In this document: one piece after another, positions 1 through 10,994 of the stretch | Layout of the letters: each line of letters starts with the position of its first letter | Numbering within the stretch: the first letter of the stretch is position 1 | Assembly: GCF_014298075.1 (NCBI RefSeq) | Contig: NZ_CP060418.1 | Coordinates: 4,154,001 to 4,218,000 of the forward strand | Direction of reading: 5' to 3' | Length of the DNA: 64,000 bases | From: Enterobacter sp. JUb54 | GTDB lineage: Bacteria > Pseudomonadota > Gammaproteobacteria > Enterobacterales > Enterobacteriaceae | The notes under the pieces: generated by a model | Told to the model about the DNA's origin: nothing | What the model saw: only the letters and a program-made list of their open reading frames with translations | Database searches by the model: none | Position numbers and translations under genes: made by a program

Positions 1-36
1 GGGCTTATCGCGAAGCCTACGGGGTATAAGCCTCAG

Positions 37-60
37 CCCGGCAGGCAACGACCTGCCGGG
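37..60 (-). other. GC-rich hairpin downstream of the SMP-30 gene
   Basis: Perfect 9-bp stem CCCGGCAGG / CCTGCCGGG with a 6-nt loop, six bases beyond the stop codon of the leftward SMP-30 gene. There is no T-run after the stem on the minus strand, so it may stabilise the mRNA end or be a repeat unit rather than an intrinsic terminator. Confidence 0.4.
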
Positions 61-66
61 TCGGTT

Positions 67-1083
67 TCAGACCAGCTTTGCCCCCTGGGCATTGACGTAC
101 AGCGAATAGATTGAGGTGCTGGAGGCCATAAACAGGCGATTGCGCTGCTCACCGCCAAAACAGAGGTTCGCGCAGCGTTCCGGCAATTGAATGATGCCGA
201 TGTTTTTCCCCTGAGGATTGAAGACGCGCACCCCGTCCAGCTCCTCGCTGCCGGTTCCCCAACCACACCACAGATTCCCGTCCATGTCGCAGGCGATACC
301 GTCAGCGGTGCCGTTACCGCAGTCAATGTGTACTCTTTTGTTTTTCAACGTGTTATCGACAACATCCCACGCCAGGATAAGACGGTTTGGCGTCGCACGG
401 CTCTCCACGACGTACAGCGTTTTCTCATCGGCGGAGAAACAGAGTCCGTTTGGCCCTTTTACGTCGCCCAGCATGACGCTCAGCTTGCGGCTTTCTGGAT
501 CCAGCCGATAGACGTTCTGAGGCAACTGCGGCGTGGCTTTGTGTCCTTCATAGAACCCGCTGATACCGAACGGCGGATCGGTAAACCAGATGCTGCCGTC
601 CGACTTCACGACGATATCGTTTGGCGAATTTAGCGGTTTGCCGTCAAAGCTGTCGGCCAGGACGGTAATCGTACCGTCGTATTCGGTGCGGGTAATGCGG
701 CGGGTGTCGTGCTCGCAGCTAATCAGCCGTCCCTGCCGGTCGCGGGCGTGGCCGTTCGCGTAGTTTGCCGGTTGACGAAAGACGCTGGTTTCACCGGTGG
801 CTTCATCCCAGCGCATGATGGCGTTATTGGGAATATCGCTCCAGAGCAGCATACGCGTATCGCCAAACCATACCGGTCCTTCCGCCCAGCGAAAGCCCGT
901 GGCGATCTGTTCGACTTTTGCGCTGGCAAGCATATAGCGGCGGAAGCTGTCATCCGTCGCCATAATGCGTGGGTCGGGATAACGTGCAGATGGTGCCCAG
1001 GCCGCGAAACTTTTTTGACTGAGCAATAGTGATGCGGTCGCCAGACCGCCCAGTTTGAGCAATTCACGCCGTGATGTCGCCAT
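67..1083 (-). CDS. Tat-exported SMP-30/gluconolactonase-family lactonase
   Basis: Predicted exported lactonase of the SMP-30/gluconolactonase/LRE family (six-bladed beta-propeller), 338 aa. Residues 4-10 read SRRELLK, followed by a hydrophobic stretch and a likely cleavage site near SFAA (25-28). This is a twin-arginine signal, so the enzyme should reach the periplasm folded. Family metal-site residues are visible: Glu68 in WAEGPVW, Asn155 in NSPND, Asn212 in PNG and Asp261 in ADG. I chose the ATG at 1083, inside a longer frame, because AAGGAG lies 7 nt upstream and the Tat motif follows at once. It sits downstream of slmA, where E. coli has pyrE, so it looks like an accessory insertion. A second, signal-less relative lies at 59106-59969. 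The natural substrate is unknown. Confidence 0.85.
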   Translation of the reverse strand: MATSRRELLKLGGLATASLLLSQKSFAAWAPSARYPDPRIMATDDSFRRYMLASAKVEQIATGFRWAEGPVWFGDTRMLLWSDIPNNAIMRWDEATGETSVFRQPANYANGHARDRQGRLISCEHDTRRITRTEYDGTITVLADSFDGKPLNSPNDIVVKSDGSIWFTDPPFGISGFYEGHKATPQLPQNVYRLDPESRKLSVMLGDVKGPNGLCFSADEKTLYVVESRATPNRLILAWDVVDNTLKNKRVHIDCGNGTADGIACDMDGNLWCGWGTGSEELDGVRVFNPQGKNIGIIQLPERCANLCFGGEQRNRLFMASSTSIYSLYVNAQGAKLV

Positions 1084-1188
1084 CAGCCTTCTCCTTGTCC
1101 ATTGAAAAGATGCAATCAAAGGATGTTATGAGAGAGGTCGAGCCGAAAACATCTGGCAATTCAACGAATTGTCCTGGGCTTTATAACA

Positions 1189-1226
1189 GATAAATCAAAA
1201 ATGAGATGCAGCCTTTTGGGCTGCAT
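1189..1226 (-). terminator. Intrinsic terminator of slmA
   Basis: 8-bp stem ATGCAGCC / GGCTGCAT with a short loop. On the minus strand it is followed by CTCATTTTTGATTTAT. It starts 15 nt after the slmA stop codon, so it should end the slmA transcript before the SMP-30 gene. Confidence 0.75.
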
Positions 1227-1241
1227 AGAGCGTGATGCGGA

Positions 1242-1838
1242 CTACTGCAATTGGGCGGCGACCAGCGGCCAGCGGGCGTCAAAGTCATCCGTCGGACGAT
1301 ACTTAAACTCGCTGCGTACAAAACGTGACAGCATGCCCTCGCAGAACGCCAGCAGCTGGCTGGCCAGCAGGGCTTCATCGACGGCATAGCCTTCACCTTC
1401 ACGCATTTTCTTTTCGCGCATCACCTGGCGCAGCTGAACCTCGATGCGTTCGAATAGCTGGTTAATCCGCCCTTGCAGACGGTCCTGTTCGAACATCAGC
1501 GCATGGCCGGTCAAAATCCGCGTCAGCCCAGGATTACGCTCACCAAACCCAAGAATCAGCAGCACAATCAGGCGAAGTCGTGCCGATGTGTCCTTTTCAT
1601 CTTTTAAAATCAAATTGATGCGCGTAATCAGACTGTCTTCGATAAACTCGATCAGACTATCAAACATGCGGGTTTTACTCGGGAAATGACGGTACAACGC
1701 CGCTTCGGAGACCCCAACGGATGCCGCCAGTTTCGCTGTGGTAATCCGCTGGCTTCCATCGCTGGATTCAAGCATCAGGGCCAGAGACTGAAGTATTTCT
1801 TCGCGACGATTCCTTTTCGCAGTTTGTTTTTCTGCCAT
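1242..1838 (-). CDS. slmA: Nucleoid occlusion factor SlmA
   Basis: TetR-family DNA-binding protein, 198 aa, the normal length. It binds SlmA sites on the chromosome and blocks FtsZ ring assembly over the nucleoid. The N-terminal helix-turn-helix (about residues 9-70) contains [20 protein letters not shown], very close to the E. coli protein. The remainder is the helical dimerisation/FtsZ-binding domain. It lies downstream of coaBC-dut in the same direction, as in E. coli, with a 125-nt gap to dut. A terminator follows at 1189-1226. The assignment rests on near-identity with the known family and on conserved synteny. Confidence 0.97.
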   Translation of the reverse strand: MAEKQTAKRNRREEILQSLALMLESSDGSQRITTAKLAASVGVSEAALYRHFPSKTRMFDSLIEFIEDSLITRINLILKDEKDTSARLRLIVLLILGFGERNPGLTRILTGHALMFEQDRLQGRINQLFERIEVQLRQVMREKKMREGEGYAVDEALLASQLLAFCEGMLSRFVRSEFKYRPTDDFDARWPLVAAQLQ

Positions 1839-1891
1839 GTTTTAAAATACCCCTGAAAATAAGCACTAGTCAGGCAGGCATCCACAAAGTG

Positions 1892-1913
1892 ACCGCAAAC
1901 GGTCGTTTGCGGT
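1892..1913. other. Hairpin between dut and slmA
   Basis: 10-bp inverted repeat ACCGCAAACG / CGTTTGCGGT with only 2 nt between the arms. The T-run after it on the minus strand is poor (CACTTTG). It may attenuate dut transcription or bind a protein; I cannot tell which. Confidence 0.4.
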
Positions 1914-1963
1914 GATGTTATTGCATTAATGCACTTTGGGATGCGGATGTACTGTGGTCGGGC

Positions 1964-2422
1964 TTATGCGCGCCCTGAGTGGCCAAAGCCGCCTTCGCCA
2001 CGTTCGGTGGCGTCAAAATCTTCCACCAGGTTAAATTCCGCCTGGACGACGGGTACAAAGACCATCTGAGCGATGCGCTCGCCGGGCTCAATAGTAAAGC
2101 TCTGCTGACCACGGTTCCACACGGAAACCATCAGCTGTCCCTGGTAGTCAGAGTCGATAAGCCCGACCAGATTGCCCAGTACCACGCCATGCTTATGGCC
2201 CAGCCCGGAACGCGGCAGAATCACCGCCGCCAGAGAAGGGTCGGCGATATGGATTGCCAGACCGGTCGGCAGCAGCGTGGTGGCGCCCGGTGCCAGCTCT
2301 ACGGCGTCATCGAGACAGGCTCGCAGGTCAAGTCCGGCAGAACCGGAGGTGGCATAGGTTGGCAGCGGAAATTGCTGGCCAACACGCGGGTCCAGAATCT
2401 TAACGTCGATTTTTTTCATCAT
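1964..2422 (-). CDS. dut: dUTP diphosphatase Dut
   Basis: Trimeric dUTPase, 152 aa. It hydrolyses dUTP to dUMP and pyrophosphate, keeping uracil out of DNA and feeding dTMP synthesis. All five family motifs are present in order: [30 protein letters not shown] (with the catalytic Asp), ERIAQMV and the flexible C-terminal arm [10 protein letters not shown]. The frame opens with two consecutive ATGs (MMKKIDVK), as in E. coli. The start overlaps the end of coaBC by 23 nt, so the two genes are co-transcribed and probably translationally coupled. Confidence 0.97.
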   Translation of the reverse strand: MMKKIDVKILDPRVGQQFPLPTYATSGSAGLDLRACLDDAVELAPGATTLLPTGLAIHIADPSLAAVILPRSGLGHKHGVVLGNLVGLIDSDYQGQLMVSVWNRGQQSFTIEPGERIAQMVFVPVVQAEFNLVEDFDATERGEGGFGHSGRA

Positions 2423-3611
2423 AGCGGGTCACGATCTCGTCGAGTAATAATTGGCCCAGGAGTTCCTTGCGCTCAAGTGGTAAGCGCTTATCTCCATCCT
2501 GCCAGAAAAGGTGTAATGCATTGCTGTCGCTGTTAAATCCTTGATTAGGCTGCGAAACATCGTTAGCACAAATCAGGTCGAGATTTTTGCGAGCGCGTTT
2601 TTGCCTCGCGTATTCTTCCACATTATTCGTTTCGGCAGCAAACCCAACGACAAACGGTCGGTTAGTCGTCAGTCCGGCTACCCCGGCAACGATATCCGGA
2701 TTTTTGACCATCCTGATGGTGAGTTCATCACCTTGCTTTTTAATTTTTTCTTCAGCAATCGCCACGGCACGATAGTCGGCTACGGCGGCGCAGCCAATAA
2801 AAATCTGCTGTTGCTGAGCGCCTTGCTGGACTGCTGATTCCATCTCCAGCGCGGTGGTCACATCGATGCGCTGTACCAGCGGCGGCGTGGGTAAAGAGAC
2901 CGGCCCGCTCACCAGGGTCACGTTCGCCCCGCGGTTGGCGGCGGCGGCGGCAATGGCGAACCCCATTTTACCGGAGCTGTGGTTGGTGATATAGCGCACC
3001 GGATCCAGCGGCTCACGGGTAGGGCCAGCGGTAATCATGATATTGAGATGTTGCAAATCTTTGACAGGCGAAAAATGCGCAGCTGCCATATCGACGATGG
3101 TCATCGGGTCCAGCATACGGCCCGGGCCGATATCGCCACAGGCCTGGCTGCCGCTATCCGGGCCCCAGAGCAGCAGGCCGCGTGAGGCAAGGACGGTCAG
3201 GTTATGCTGGGTGGCTGCGGCACGGTACATTTGCTGGTTCATCGCCGGTACGACGGCAACCGGAGAAGGGGTTGCGAGGCAGATGGTGGAGACCAGGTCA
3301 TTGGCCATACCGGCGGCGACACGGGCAATCAGATCGGCGGTGGCCGGTGCGAGGATAACCAGGTCCGCCCATTTACCCAGCTCGATATGGCCCATCGCCG
3401 CTTCCGCAGCCGGGTCGAGCAGGCTATCGGATACCGGATACCCGGATACCGCCTGTAGGCTCAGCGGGGTAATGAAGGCTTTCGCGGCTTCGGTCATGGC
3501 GACGCGGACGTCCGCGCCACGGTCACGCAGGCGGCGCACCAGCTCTGGCGTCTTATAAGCAGCAATGCCGCCGCTCACGCCCAGAACGATCTTTTTACCA
3601 GCCAGACTCAT
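2400..3611 (-). CDS. coaBC: Bifunctional CoaBC (phosphopantothenoylcysteine synthetase/decarboxylase)
   Basis: Coenzyme A pathway enzyme, 403 aa. The N-terminal CoaC flavoprotein decarboxylates 4'-phosphopantothenoylcysteine; the C-terminal CoaB joins cysteine to 4'-phosphopantothenate with CTP. CoaC landmarks are His75 (GHIELGKW), PAMNQQM (Asn125) and Cys158 (GSQACGD). CoaB shows [14 protein letters not shown] and the lysine loop EKIKK. That loop is three residues shorter than in E. coli, which accounts for 403 rather than 406 aa. I set the start at the ATG at 3611 (MSLAGKK), the second of two adjacent ATGs preceded by AGGAAAGA; the longer upstream frame is not conserved. It is divergent from radC and overlaps dut. 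Confidence 0.96.
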   Translation of the reverse strand: MSLAGKKIVLGVSGGIAAYKTPELVRRLRDRGADVRVAMTEAAKAFITPLSLQAVSGYPVSDSLLDPAAEAAMGHIELGKWADLVILAPATADLIARVAAGMANDLVSTICLATPSPVAVVPAMNQQMYRAAATQHNLTVLASRGLLLWGPDSGSQACGDIGPGRMLDPMTIVDMAAAHFSPVKDLQHLNIMITAGPTREPLDPVRYITNHSSGKMGFAIAAAAANRGANVTLVSGPVSLPTPPLVQRIDVTTALEMESAVQQGAQQQQIFIGCAAVADYRAVAIAEEKIKKQGDELTIRMVKNPDIVAGVAGLTTNRPFVVGFAAETNNVEEYARQKRARKNLDLICANDVSQPNQGFNSDSNALHLFWQDGDKRLPLERKELLGQLLLDEIVTRYDEKNRR

Positions 3612-3785
3612 CATGATTCTTTCCTGTTGCAGTACACCAGAATCCGCGCATCTTACCACAATCCTGTCGCCGTCGTGCGGCTACCAGGCATTCACTTTGC
3701 GAGACGCTACGCAAGCGGGCGACGTGGTGGTCGGCAGCGCCAGCGGGCTGTGCCAGGATAGGCGGCACTGGAAAGGAGAGGCCCT

Positions 3786-4451
3786 ATGGATGCAGACGAG
3801 GCCCTCATGCCGAGGGAAAAAATGTCGCTTTATGGCATTGAAGCGTTATCGGATATTGAACTGCTGGCGCTGTTTTTACGCACCGGGACGCGGCAGAAAG
3901 ATGTCATGGTCTATGCGGAAGACCTGCTGAAGCACTTCGGGTCTCTTCATGGCCTGCTGTCGGCGGATAAAGCCCGGTTTAATGAGGTCGAAGGGATTGG
4001 CCTGGCAAAATATGCTCAGCTGAAGGGGATTGCCGAACTGGCCCGGCGTTATTTTAGCCTGCGGTTGATTGCGGAACCCTCCCTGGAAACGCCGATGATG
4101 ACGCTGGAGTTTCTACAAAGCCATCTGGCCCATGAAGAGCGGGAGATCTTTATCGTGATCTTTTTAGATAATCAGAACCGGGTATTGAAACATAGCCGGC
4201 TTTTTTCTGGTACTCTTAGCCACGTAGAGGTGCATCCGCGAGAAATTGTACGCGAAGCCATCAAAGTGAACGCCGCTGCGGTGATCCTTGCACATAATCA
4301 TCCGTCCGGTAGTCCTGAGCCGAGTAAGGCTGACAGACTGATTACCGAAAGGGTGGTAAAGTGTTGTGGTTTCATGGAGATACGAGTGCTCGATCATCTT
4401 GTAATCGGCCGCGGTGCGTACGTATCTTTTGCCGAGCGCGGCTGGATTTAG
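3786..4451 (+). CDS. radC: JAB-domain protein RadC
   Basis: RadC-family protein, 221 aa (E. coli 222). The C-terminal JAB/MPN-like metalloprotease fold carries the intact motif H170-x-H172-(x)10-D183 within [16 protein letters not shown]. The N-terminal half contains helix-hairpin-helix-like segments ([16 protein letters not shown]). The historical link to DNA repair is doubtful and the biochemical role is unsettled. The start ATG has AGGAGAGG just upstream. The N-terminal ten residues differ from E. coli, but from MPREKM onward the match is good. The gene stands alone between the divergent coaBC and the rpmB promoter. Confidence 0.93.
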   Translation: MDADEALMPREKMSLYGIEALSDIELLALFLRTGTRQKDVMVYAEDLLKHFGSLHGLLSADKARFNEVEGIGLAKYAQLKGIAELARRYFSLRLIAEPSLETPMMTLEFLQSHLAHEEREIFIVIFLDNQNRVLKHSRLFSGTLSHVEVHPREIVREAIKVNAAAVILAHNHPSGSPEPSKADRLITERVVKCCGFMEIRVLDHLVIGRGAYVSFAERGWI

Positions 4452-4463
4452 CCCCGATCACGC

Positions 4464-4477
4464 GATCCCGCGGGATC
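4464..4477 (+). other. Short palindrome after radC
   Basis: GATCCCGCGGGATC followed by TTTG, 13 nt after the radC stop codon. It is a possible weak terminator for radC; the stem is only 6 bp. Confidence 0.35.
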
Positions 4478-4493
4478 TTTGTCTGTTCGGGAC

Positions 4494-4522
4494 TTGAGCA
4501 CATCGCCGAGTCAGCGTATACT
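4494..4522 (+). promoter_or_regulatory. Sigma-70 promoter of rpmB-rpmG
   Basis: TTGAGC at 4494-4499 and TATACT at 4517-4522 are separated by exactly 17 bp. This is a strong match placed as expected for a ribosomal-protein operon promoter. Transcription would begin near 4529, leaving a leader of about 250 nt before rpmB. Confidence 0.75.
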
Positions 4523-4528
4523 ACGCCA

Positions 4529-5017
<489 letters not shown>

Positions 5018-5034
5018 GTACTAAGAGGAAATAA

Positions 5035-5205
<171 letters not shown>

Positions 5206-5226
5206 TTTTAGTTTTCGATGTAAAGG

Positions 5227-5257
5227 AAACCCCGCCTCGGCGGGGTTTTCTGCTTTT
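5227..5257 (+). terminator. Intrinsic terminator of rpmBG
   Basis: Stem AAACCCCGCC / GGCGGGGTTT (5227-5236 and 5239-5248) with a tight TC turn, followed by TCTGCTTTTT. A textbook rho-independent terminator. Confidence 0.9.
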
Positions 5258-5353
5258 TGTCCCACGGAAACTTGCGGACAACCCCTGCCGGGAATTTGCT
5301 TCCCAGACGCCTGCTGCTGAATCACAATACGTTAGGTTAACGGAGGAAATTAA

Positions 5354-6163
5354 ATGCCTGAATTACCTGAGGTAGAAACCAGCCGTCGCGGTATTGAACC
5401 GTATCTGGTGGGCGCGACCATCCAGCACGCCGTGATTCGCAACGGACGCCTGCGCTGGCCGGTCAGTGACGAAATCTATCGCCTGAGCGACGTACCGGTG
5501 CTGAGCGTACGCCGACGCGCCAAATATCTGCTGCTGGAACTGCCCGACGGTTGGATCATCATCCATCTGGGGATGTCCGGGAGCCTGCGCATCCTCAAGG
5601 ACGACCTGCCCGCCGAAAAGCATGACCATGTGGATCTGGTGATGAGCAACGGCTATGTGCTGCGTTACACCGACCCGCGTCGCTTTGGCGCCTGGCTGTG
5701 GACCAAAGCGCTGGAGGGCCATCCGGCGCTGGCGCATCTGGGGCCGGAGCCGCTGAGCGATGCCTTCACTGCAGAGTATCTCCAGCTGAAGTGCGCGAAG
5801 AAGAAAGCGCCCATTAAGCCGTGGCTGATGGACAACAAGCTGGTGGTCGGCGTCGGCAATATCTACGCCAGCGAATCACTGTTTTCCGCGGGGATCCATC
5901 CCGATCGGCTGGCCTCGTCGCTGTCGCGTGAAGAGTGTGAGCGGCTGGTCAAGGTGATTAAAGCGGTGTTGTTGCGTTCGATTGAGCAGGGTGGAACGAC
6001 GTTGAAGGATTTCCTGCAAAGCGACGGTAAGCCGGGGTATTTTGCCCAGGAACTGCAGGTCTATGGCCGCAAAGGCGAGCCTTGCCGCATCTGCGGTACC
6101 CCGATTATCGCCAGCAAACATGCGCAGCGGGCGACCTTTTATTGCCGCCAGTGCCAGAAGTAA
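5354..6163 (+). CDS. mutM: Formamidopyrimidine-DNA glycosylase (Fpg/MutM)
   Basis: Base-excision repair glycosylase/AP lyase, 269 aa, removing 8-oxoguanine and formamidopyrimidines opposite C. It begins [12 protein letters not shown], with the catalytic Pro2 (exposed after Met removal) and Glu3. The C-terminal zinc finger is complete: Cys244, Cys247, Cys264 and Cys267 (CRIC...CRQC). ACGGAGGAAATTAA precedes the ATG. It follows the rpmBG terminator by about 100 nt and converges on coaD, leaving 99 nt between the stops. Confidence 0.98.
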   Translation: MPELPEVETSRRGIEPYLVGATIQHAVIRNGRLRWPVSDEIYRLSDVPVLSVRRRAKYLLLELPDGWIIIHLGMSGSLRILKDDLPAEKHDHVDLVMSNGYVLRYTDPRRFGAWLWTKALEGHPALAHLGPEPLSDAFTAEYLQLKCAKKKAPIKPWLMDNKLVVGVGNIYASESLFSAGIHPDRLASSLSREECERLVKVIKAVLLRSIEQGGTTLKDFLQSDGKPGYFAQELQVYGRKGEPCRICGTPIIASKHAQRATFYCRQCQK

Positions 6164-6262
6164 CGTGTGGTGGTTGTGTGATCCCGGCTCGCGCTGCGCC
6201 TGCTCCGGTAGACTGGACAGGTGCAGCGCACCGCCTCCGGGAATAACCCCGATGGCGCAGGA

Positions 6263-7511
<1,249 letters not shown>

Positions 7512-7512
<1 letters not shown>

Positions 7513-8786
7513 CAGTGGCTCCGCTGCGGAAGATAGGGTTGCAGCAAATGCAGCAGACGCGAAAGCGCTCCCTGGTTTTGATGCAGCACTTCCACCGCAT
7601 GGCGGCCGTACCACAGACGGTAGTCTTCGTCGGTCAGCAGGTTAGATACCTGGGTGACCAGTGAACTCACGTCGGTCACCGTAATCAGGCCGTCGTCCTG
7701 CTGCAGCTTGGCGCAGATGTCTTTAAAGTTGAAGGTGTGCGGGCCCATCAGCACCGGGATAGCGTGCGCCGCCGGTTCCAGCGGGTTATGACCGCCCCGT
7801 TCAACCAGGCTGCCGCCAACAAAAGCGAGGTCGGCAATGCCGTACAGCAGCATCAGTTCGCCCATGGTATCGCCGATCACCACCTGGGTATCGTTCGATG
7901 GGATTTCGCCGGTGCTGCGCAGCGTGAAGCGCATGCCCGCTTTCTGCACCATGTCTCGCGCATCGCCGAAGCGTTCAGGGTGGCGAGGAACCAGAATCAG
8001 CAGTAAATCAGGGAAGGTCTCCAGCAGCTTTTTGTGCGCCTGCAGGATGATTTGCTCTTCGCCATCGTGGGTGCTGGTGGCGATCCACACTTTGCGGTGC
8101 GGCGCCCACTGGCGACGCAGGGTCACGGCACGTGCCGCCAGCTCTGGCGTCACGGAGATATCGAATTTGAGGCTACCGGTTACCGCCAGCTGGTTGCGCT
8201 TCAGGCCGAGGGCCAGGAAGCGGTTGGCGTCTTCTTCGTTTTGCGCGGCAATCAGGGTGATGCGGCTGAGCAGGCGACGCATAAACTTGCCGAGTTTGGC
8301 ATAGCCTTTTGCTGAACGCTCCGACAGGCGGGCGTTGGCGATGACCAGCGGGATTTTACGTTTATGCAGCGCGGCGACCATATTGGGCCACAGCTCGGTT
8401 TCCATCACGATAACCAGCTTCGGCTGAACGGTATTGAGAAAACGGTTCATCGCGCAGGGTAAATCATACGGCAGGTAGACGTGGTGAACATCTTTGCCGA
8501 AGGCCGACATGGCGCGCTCGGAGCCGGTCGGCGTCATGGTGGTGACGGTGATCGGCAGGGAAGGGTAGCGGTGGCGCAGCGCACGCACTAACGGGATGGC
8601 TGCAAGCGTCTCACCGACGGAAACGGAATGCAGCAAAATCCCATCCGGTGCTACCTTGTTCTGACAATAGCCATAACGTTCAGCCCAGCGCTTTCGATAG
8701 GCCGGCGCCTTACGGCTGCGCAGCAGCAATCGCAGCCATACCAGCGGCTGAATAAGGTAGAGTAGGGTGGTATAAAGCAATTCCAA
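7512..8786 (-). CDS. waaA: Kdo transferase WaaA (KdtA)
   Basis: GT30 bifunctional 3-deoxy-D-manno-octulosonic acid transferase, 424 aa, adding two Kdo residues to lipid IVA at the inner membrane. The N-terminus is a membrane anchor ([20 protein letters not shown]), followed by the acceptor-side motif [10 protein letters not shown] with the catalytic Glu near residue 59. The C-terminal part has [23 protein letters not shown] in a CMP-Kdo-binding domain. The first codon is TTG (TTG GAA TTG CTT); no in-frame ATG lies nearby upstream. E. coli also uses TTG and has one extra Leu codon. The stop overlaps the waaE start. Confidence 0.95.
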
Positions 8787-8877
8787 GCGATTTATCCGTT
8801 TTATGTTTTAGCGGGCAAATTCTAAGCATTTAGCCCGCGTAAAGCTATCTCTTTGGCGGCAACAGCGGGATTGTGAA

Positions 8878-9867
8878 TCAGGCCGCGTCGCGATAACGTT
8901 TAATCCGCAGGTAGCGCCGGCCAAGGCGCCAGCGTAAACGGAAGGTCCGCGCATTTTTCCAGATCAGACGCCAGATGCCGCGGTCAAAGAACTCTTTAAT
9001 GATGATATGCTTTTTTGACTCATCTTTCATGCTATCGAAGGTATGAATAATTCCCAGCCCCTCTTTGGCGATTTGCCAGCGGCAGGCGGAAATGTGGCGC
9101 ACCTTGTCCGGATAGCGCTCGTTGATGGCGTCCAGCATCTCCAGAATCTTCATGTAGTGGCGTGCCGAACGCATCAGGGTGTCGTCGTTGTCCGGCTTAT
9201 GCGATACCGATTCCGAGTGAATATAGTAATCGTAGAATTGTTCGCTGGTGTACTGCACGCGCTCTGCCGCCAGCAGCGCTTCCGTGGTCCAGGGAATGTC
9301 CTGATGGCGCAGTCCTGGCTCAAAGTGGAAGTGGTGCTGCATGATAAAGTCCCGGCGATAGATATTCAGCCAGGTGACGTGCAGGAACTTGCGCGAGTCC
9401 AGCGCCTGTTTGAGCCAGACGTGACCGGGCACAACCCCGGTCGAGGGCAGGCGGTCCGGCGGCAGAATCGGATGAATATCCTGGCGGGTCTCGTAAACAT
9501 AACGGCCGTTGCAGGTGGCGATATCCAGGTTGCCCTTTTCTGCCATCTCCAGCAGCGTGCGGTACATGCCGGAATAGAGCTTATCGTCGATATCCGGAAA
9601 CGCCAGGTACTTACCGGTCGCTACCGCCAGACCGGTGTTGCGGGCGACCGAGACGCCCTGGTTTTCCTGTTCCAGGACCCTCACGTTTTGCAGGCGCGCT
9701 TTCCACGCCTCGATGACCGCGAGGCTCCCGTCCGTTGAGCCGTCGTTCACCAGGATCAGTTCATAGCTTTCCAGCTGCTGTTGCTCAAGGCACTCGAAGA
9801 ATTGCGCAAGGAATTTTTCACCGTTGTAGACGGCGGCCACGATACTCAGTAAAGGCGTTTGACTCAT
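8878..9867 (-). CDS. GT2 glycosyltransferase of the LPS core cluster (WabO-like position)
   Basis: 329-aa family 2 glycosyltransferase. The GT-A half shows LSIVAAVYNGEKFL, ILVNDGSTDGS and the metal-binding FPDIDDKLYS; the C-terminal third is rich in Arg/Lys and probably membrane-peripheral. It lies between wabH (30-nt gap) and waaA (91-nt gap) in the leftward core operon. From memory, the gene at this position in K. pneumoniae is wabO, implicated in adding galacturonic acid to heptose III. I could not verify sequence identity, so the symbol is left blank. Glycosyltransferase of the core: confident; exact linkage: inference. Confidence 0.8.
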   Translation of the reverse strand: MSQTPLLSIVAAVYNGEKFLAQFFECLEQQQLESYELILVNDGSTDGSLAVIEAWKARLQNVRVLEQENQGVSVARNTGLAVATGKYLAFPDIDDKLYSGMYRTLLEMAEKGNLDIATCNGRYVYETRQDIHPILPPDRLPSTGVVPGHVWLKQALDSRKFLHVTWLNIYRRDFIMQHHFHFEPGLRHQDIPWTTEALLAAERVQYTSEQFYDYYIHSESVSHKPDNDDTLMRSARHYMKILEMLDAINERYPDKVRHISACRWQIAKEGLGIIHTFDSMKDESKKHIIIKEFFDRGIWRLIWKNARTFRLRWRLGRRYLRIKRYRDAA

Positions 9868-9897
9868 AAATCATTCGATCCTGGTTAAATAGCGGCG

Positions 9898-10992
9898 TCA
9901 GTCGCGACGCAATTGACGGTACTGCTGACAAATCGTATCGACGCTGAATTTCTCCAGCGTCGAAGGTTCGATGGCCGGCGGGCTATGGTAAATGCTTTGC
10001 ATCGTCCGGGCCAGCGCCGGGCTGTTCAGATCGGCCAGACCGCGGGCTAATTCGCCAGTGAGGATTTCCGTGACCCCGCCAGGACAGCGGGTGCTGGCGA
10101 CGGGCGTATCCAGCAGTAGCGCTTCAACCACCACGTTGCCAAAACCTTCGCTGTCGGAGCTGAGCACCAGCATCCGCGCCTGTTTGATCCACGGCAGCGG
10201 GTTTTGCTGAAAGCCTTTAAACAGCACCCTGTCGGCCACCTGGTGCTGTTGCGCCAGCTGGCGCAGGCGCTGTTCCTGCTCCGGTTTGCCCTGGCCCAGC
10301 AGCACCAGTGGCGCAGTAATACCGCTTTGCGCGTAGGCCTCAATCAGGCGGTCATGACGCTTACCGGGATGAAAACGGCCGACGTGAATAATATAGTCGC
10401 CATCGGGCCGATCGCTGGGGGCATCGGCGGCGGCACGCAGCGCGGCGATGTCGAACGGGTTATAAATCGTTTTTAACTGCGCCGGGCGCACCGCGAACTG
10501 TTCGACCAGATCCTGGCCTACCGCACTGGAGACGCTCACGATGTTGCGTCCCTGGTAGACGCGCTTAATCTTCTGCTGCTTCATCCAACGGTCGAAACCG
10601 GTGCGGTGACCGAGGTATGAGGTGGAGAAGACGCCATGCAGGCAGAACCAGAGGTTACGGTGGGCGAGCTGGCGGCTGCGGGCGACGATGCGGTCGGTTT
10701 TATGCAGGCTGGAGAGCACCAGATCGAACTCGCCCTGCTGCTCGGCTTGCGCGACAGCCGCATCCAGTTGGCGGGCGCGGCGCGACAGTTCGGTGAGTTT
10801 GCGCCACGGGGCGCGGCAACGGTCGCCAATGACCTGGTAATCCAGCCTTTCCGGCAGCGGATACTCGCAGACGTCGCGCAGAGAAAACAGCGACACCCGT
10901 TCACCCTGGCTCAGAAAGTGCTCTGCCAGGGTCAGCACCACTTTTTCGGCACCGCCGCCGGGCAGGCCGTCAATGACAAACAGTATGCGCAT
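9898..10992 (-). CDS. wabH: GT4 glycosyltransferase WabH (core GlcNAc transferase)
   Basis: GT4-family retaining glycosyltransferase, 364 aa, with a GT-B fold. N-terminal acceptor domain: MRILFVIDGLPGGGAEKVVL. C-terminal donor domain: HVGRFHPGKRHDRLIEA and the E-x7-E motif in SEGFGNVVVEALL. In K. pneumoniae WabH adds GlcNAc to the outer-core galacturonic acid, and WabN then deacetylates it. The presence of wabN in this cluster supports the assignment. It sits 2 nt after wabG, in tight operon. The specificity is inferred from synteny. Confidence 0.8.
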   Translation of the reverse strand: MRILFVIDGLPGGGAEKVVLTLAEHFLSQGERVSLFSLRDVCEYPLPERLDYQVIGDRCRAPWRKLTELSRRARQLDAAVAQAEQQGEFDLVLSSLHKTDRIVARSRQLAHRNLWFCLHGVFSTSYLGHRTGFDRWMKQQKIKRVYQGRNIVSVSSAVGQDLVEQFAVRPAQLKTIYNPFDIAALRAAADAPSDRPDGDYIIHVGRFHPGKRHDRLIEAYAQSGITAPLVLLGQGKPEQEQRLRQLAQQHQVADRVLFKGFQQNPLPWIKQARMLVLSSDSEGFGNVVVEALLLDTPVASTRCPGGVTEILTGELARGLADLNSPALARTMQSIYHSPPAIEPSTLEKFSVDTICQQYRQLRRD

Positions 10993-10994
10993 CG

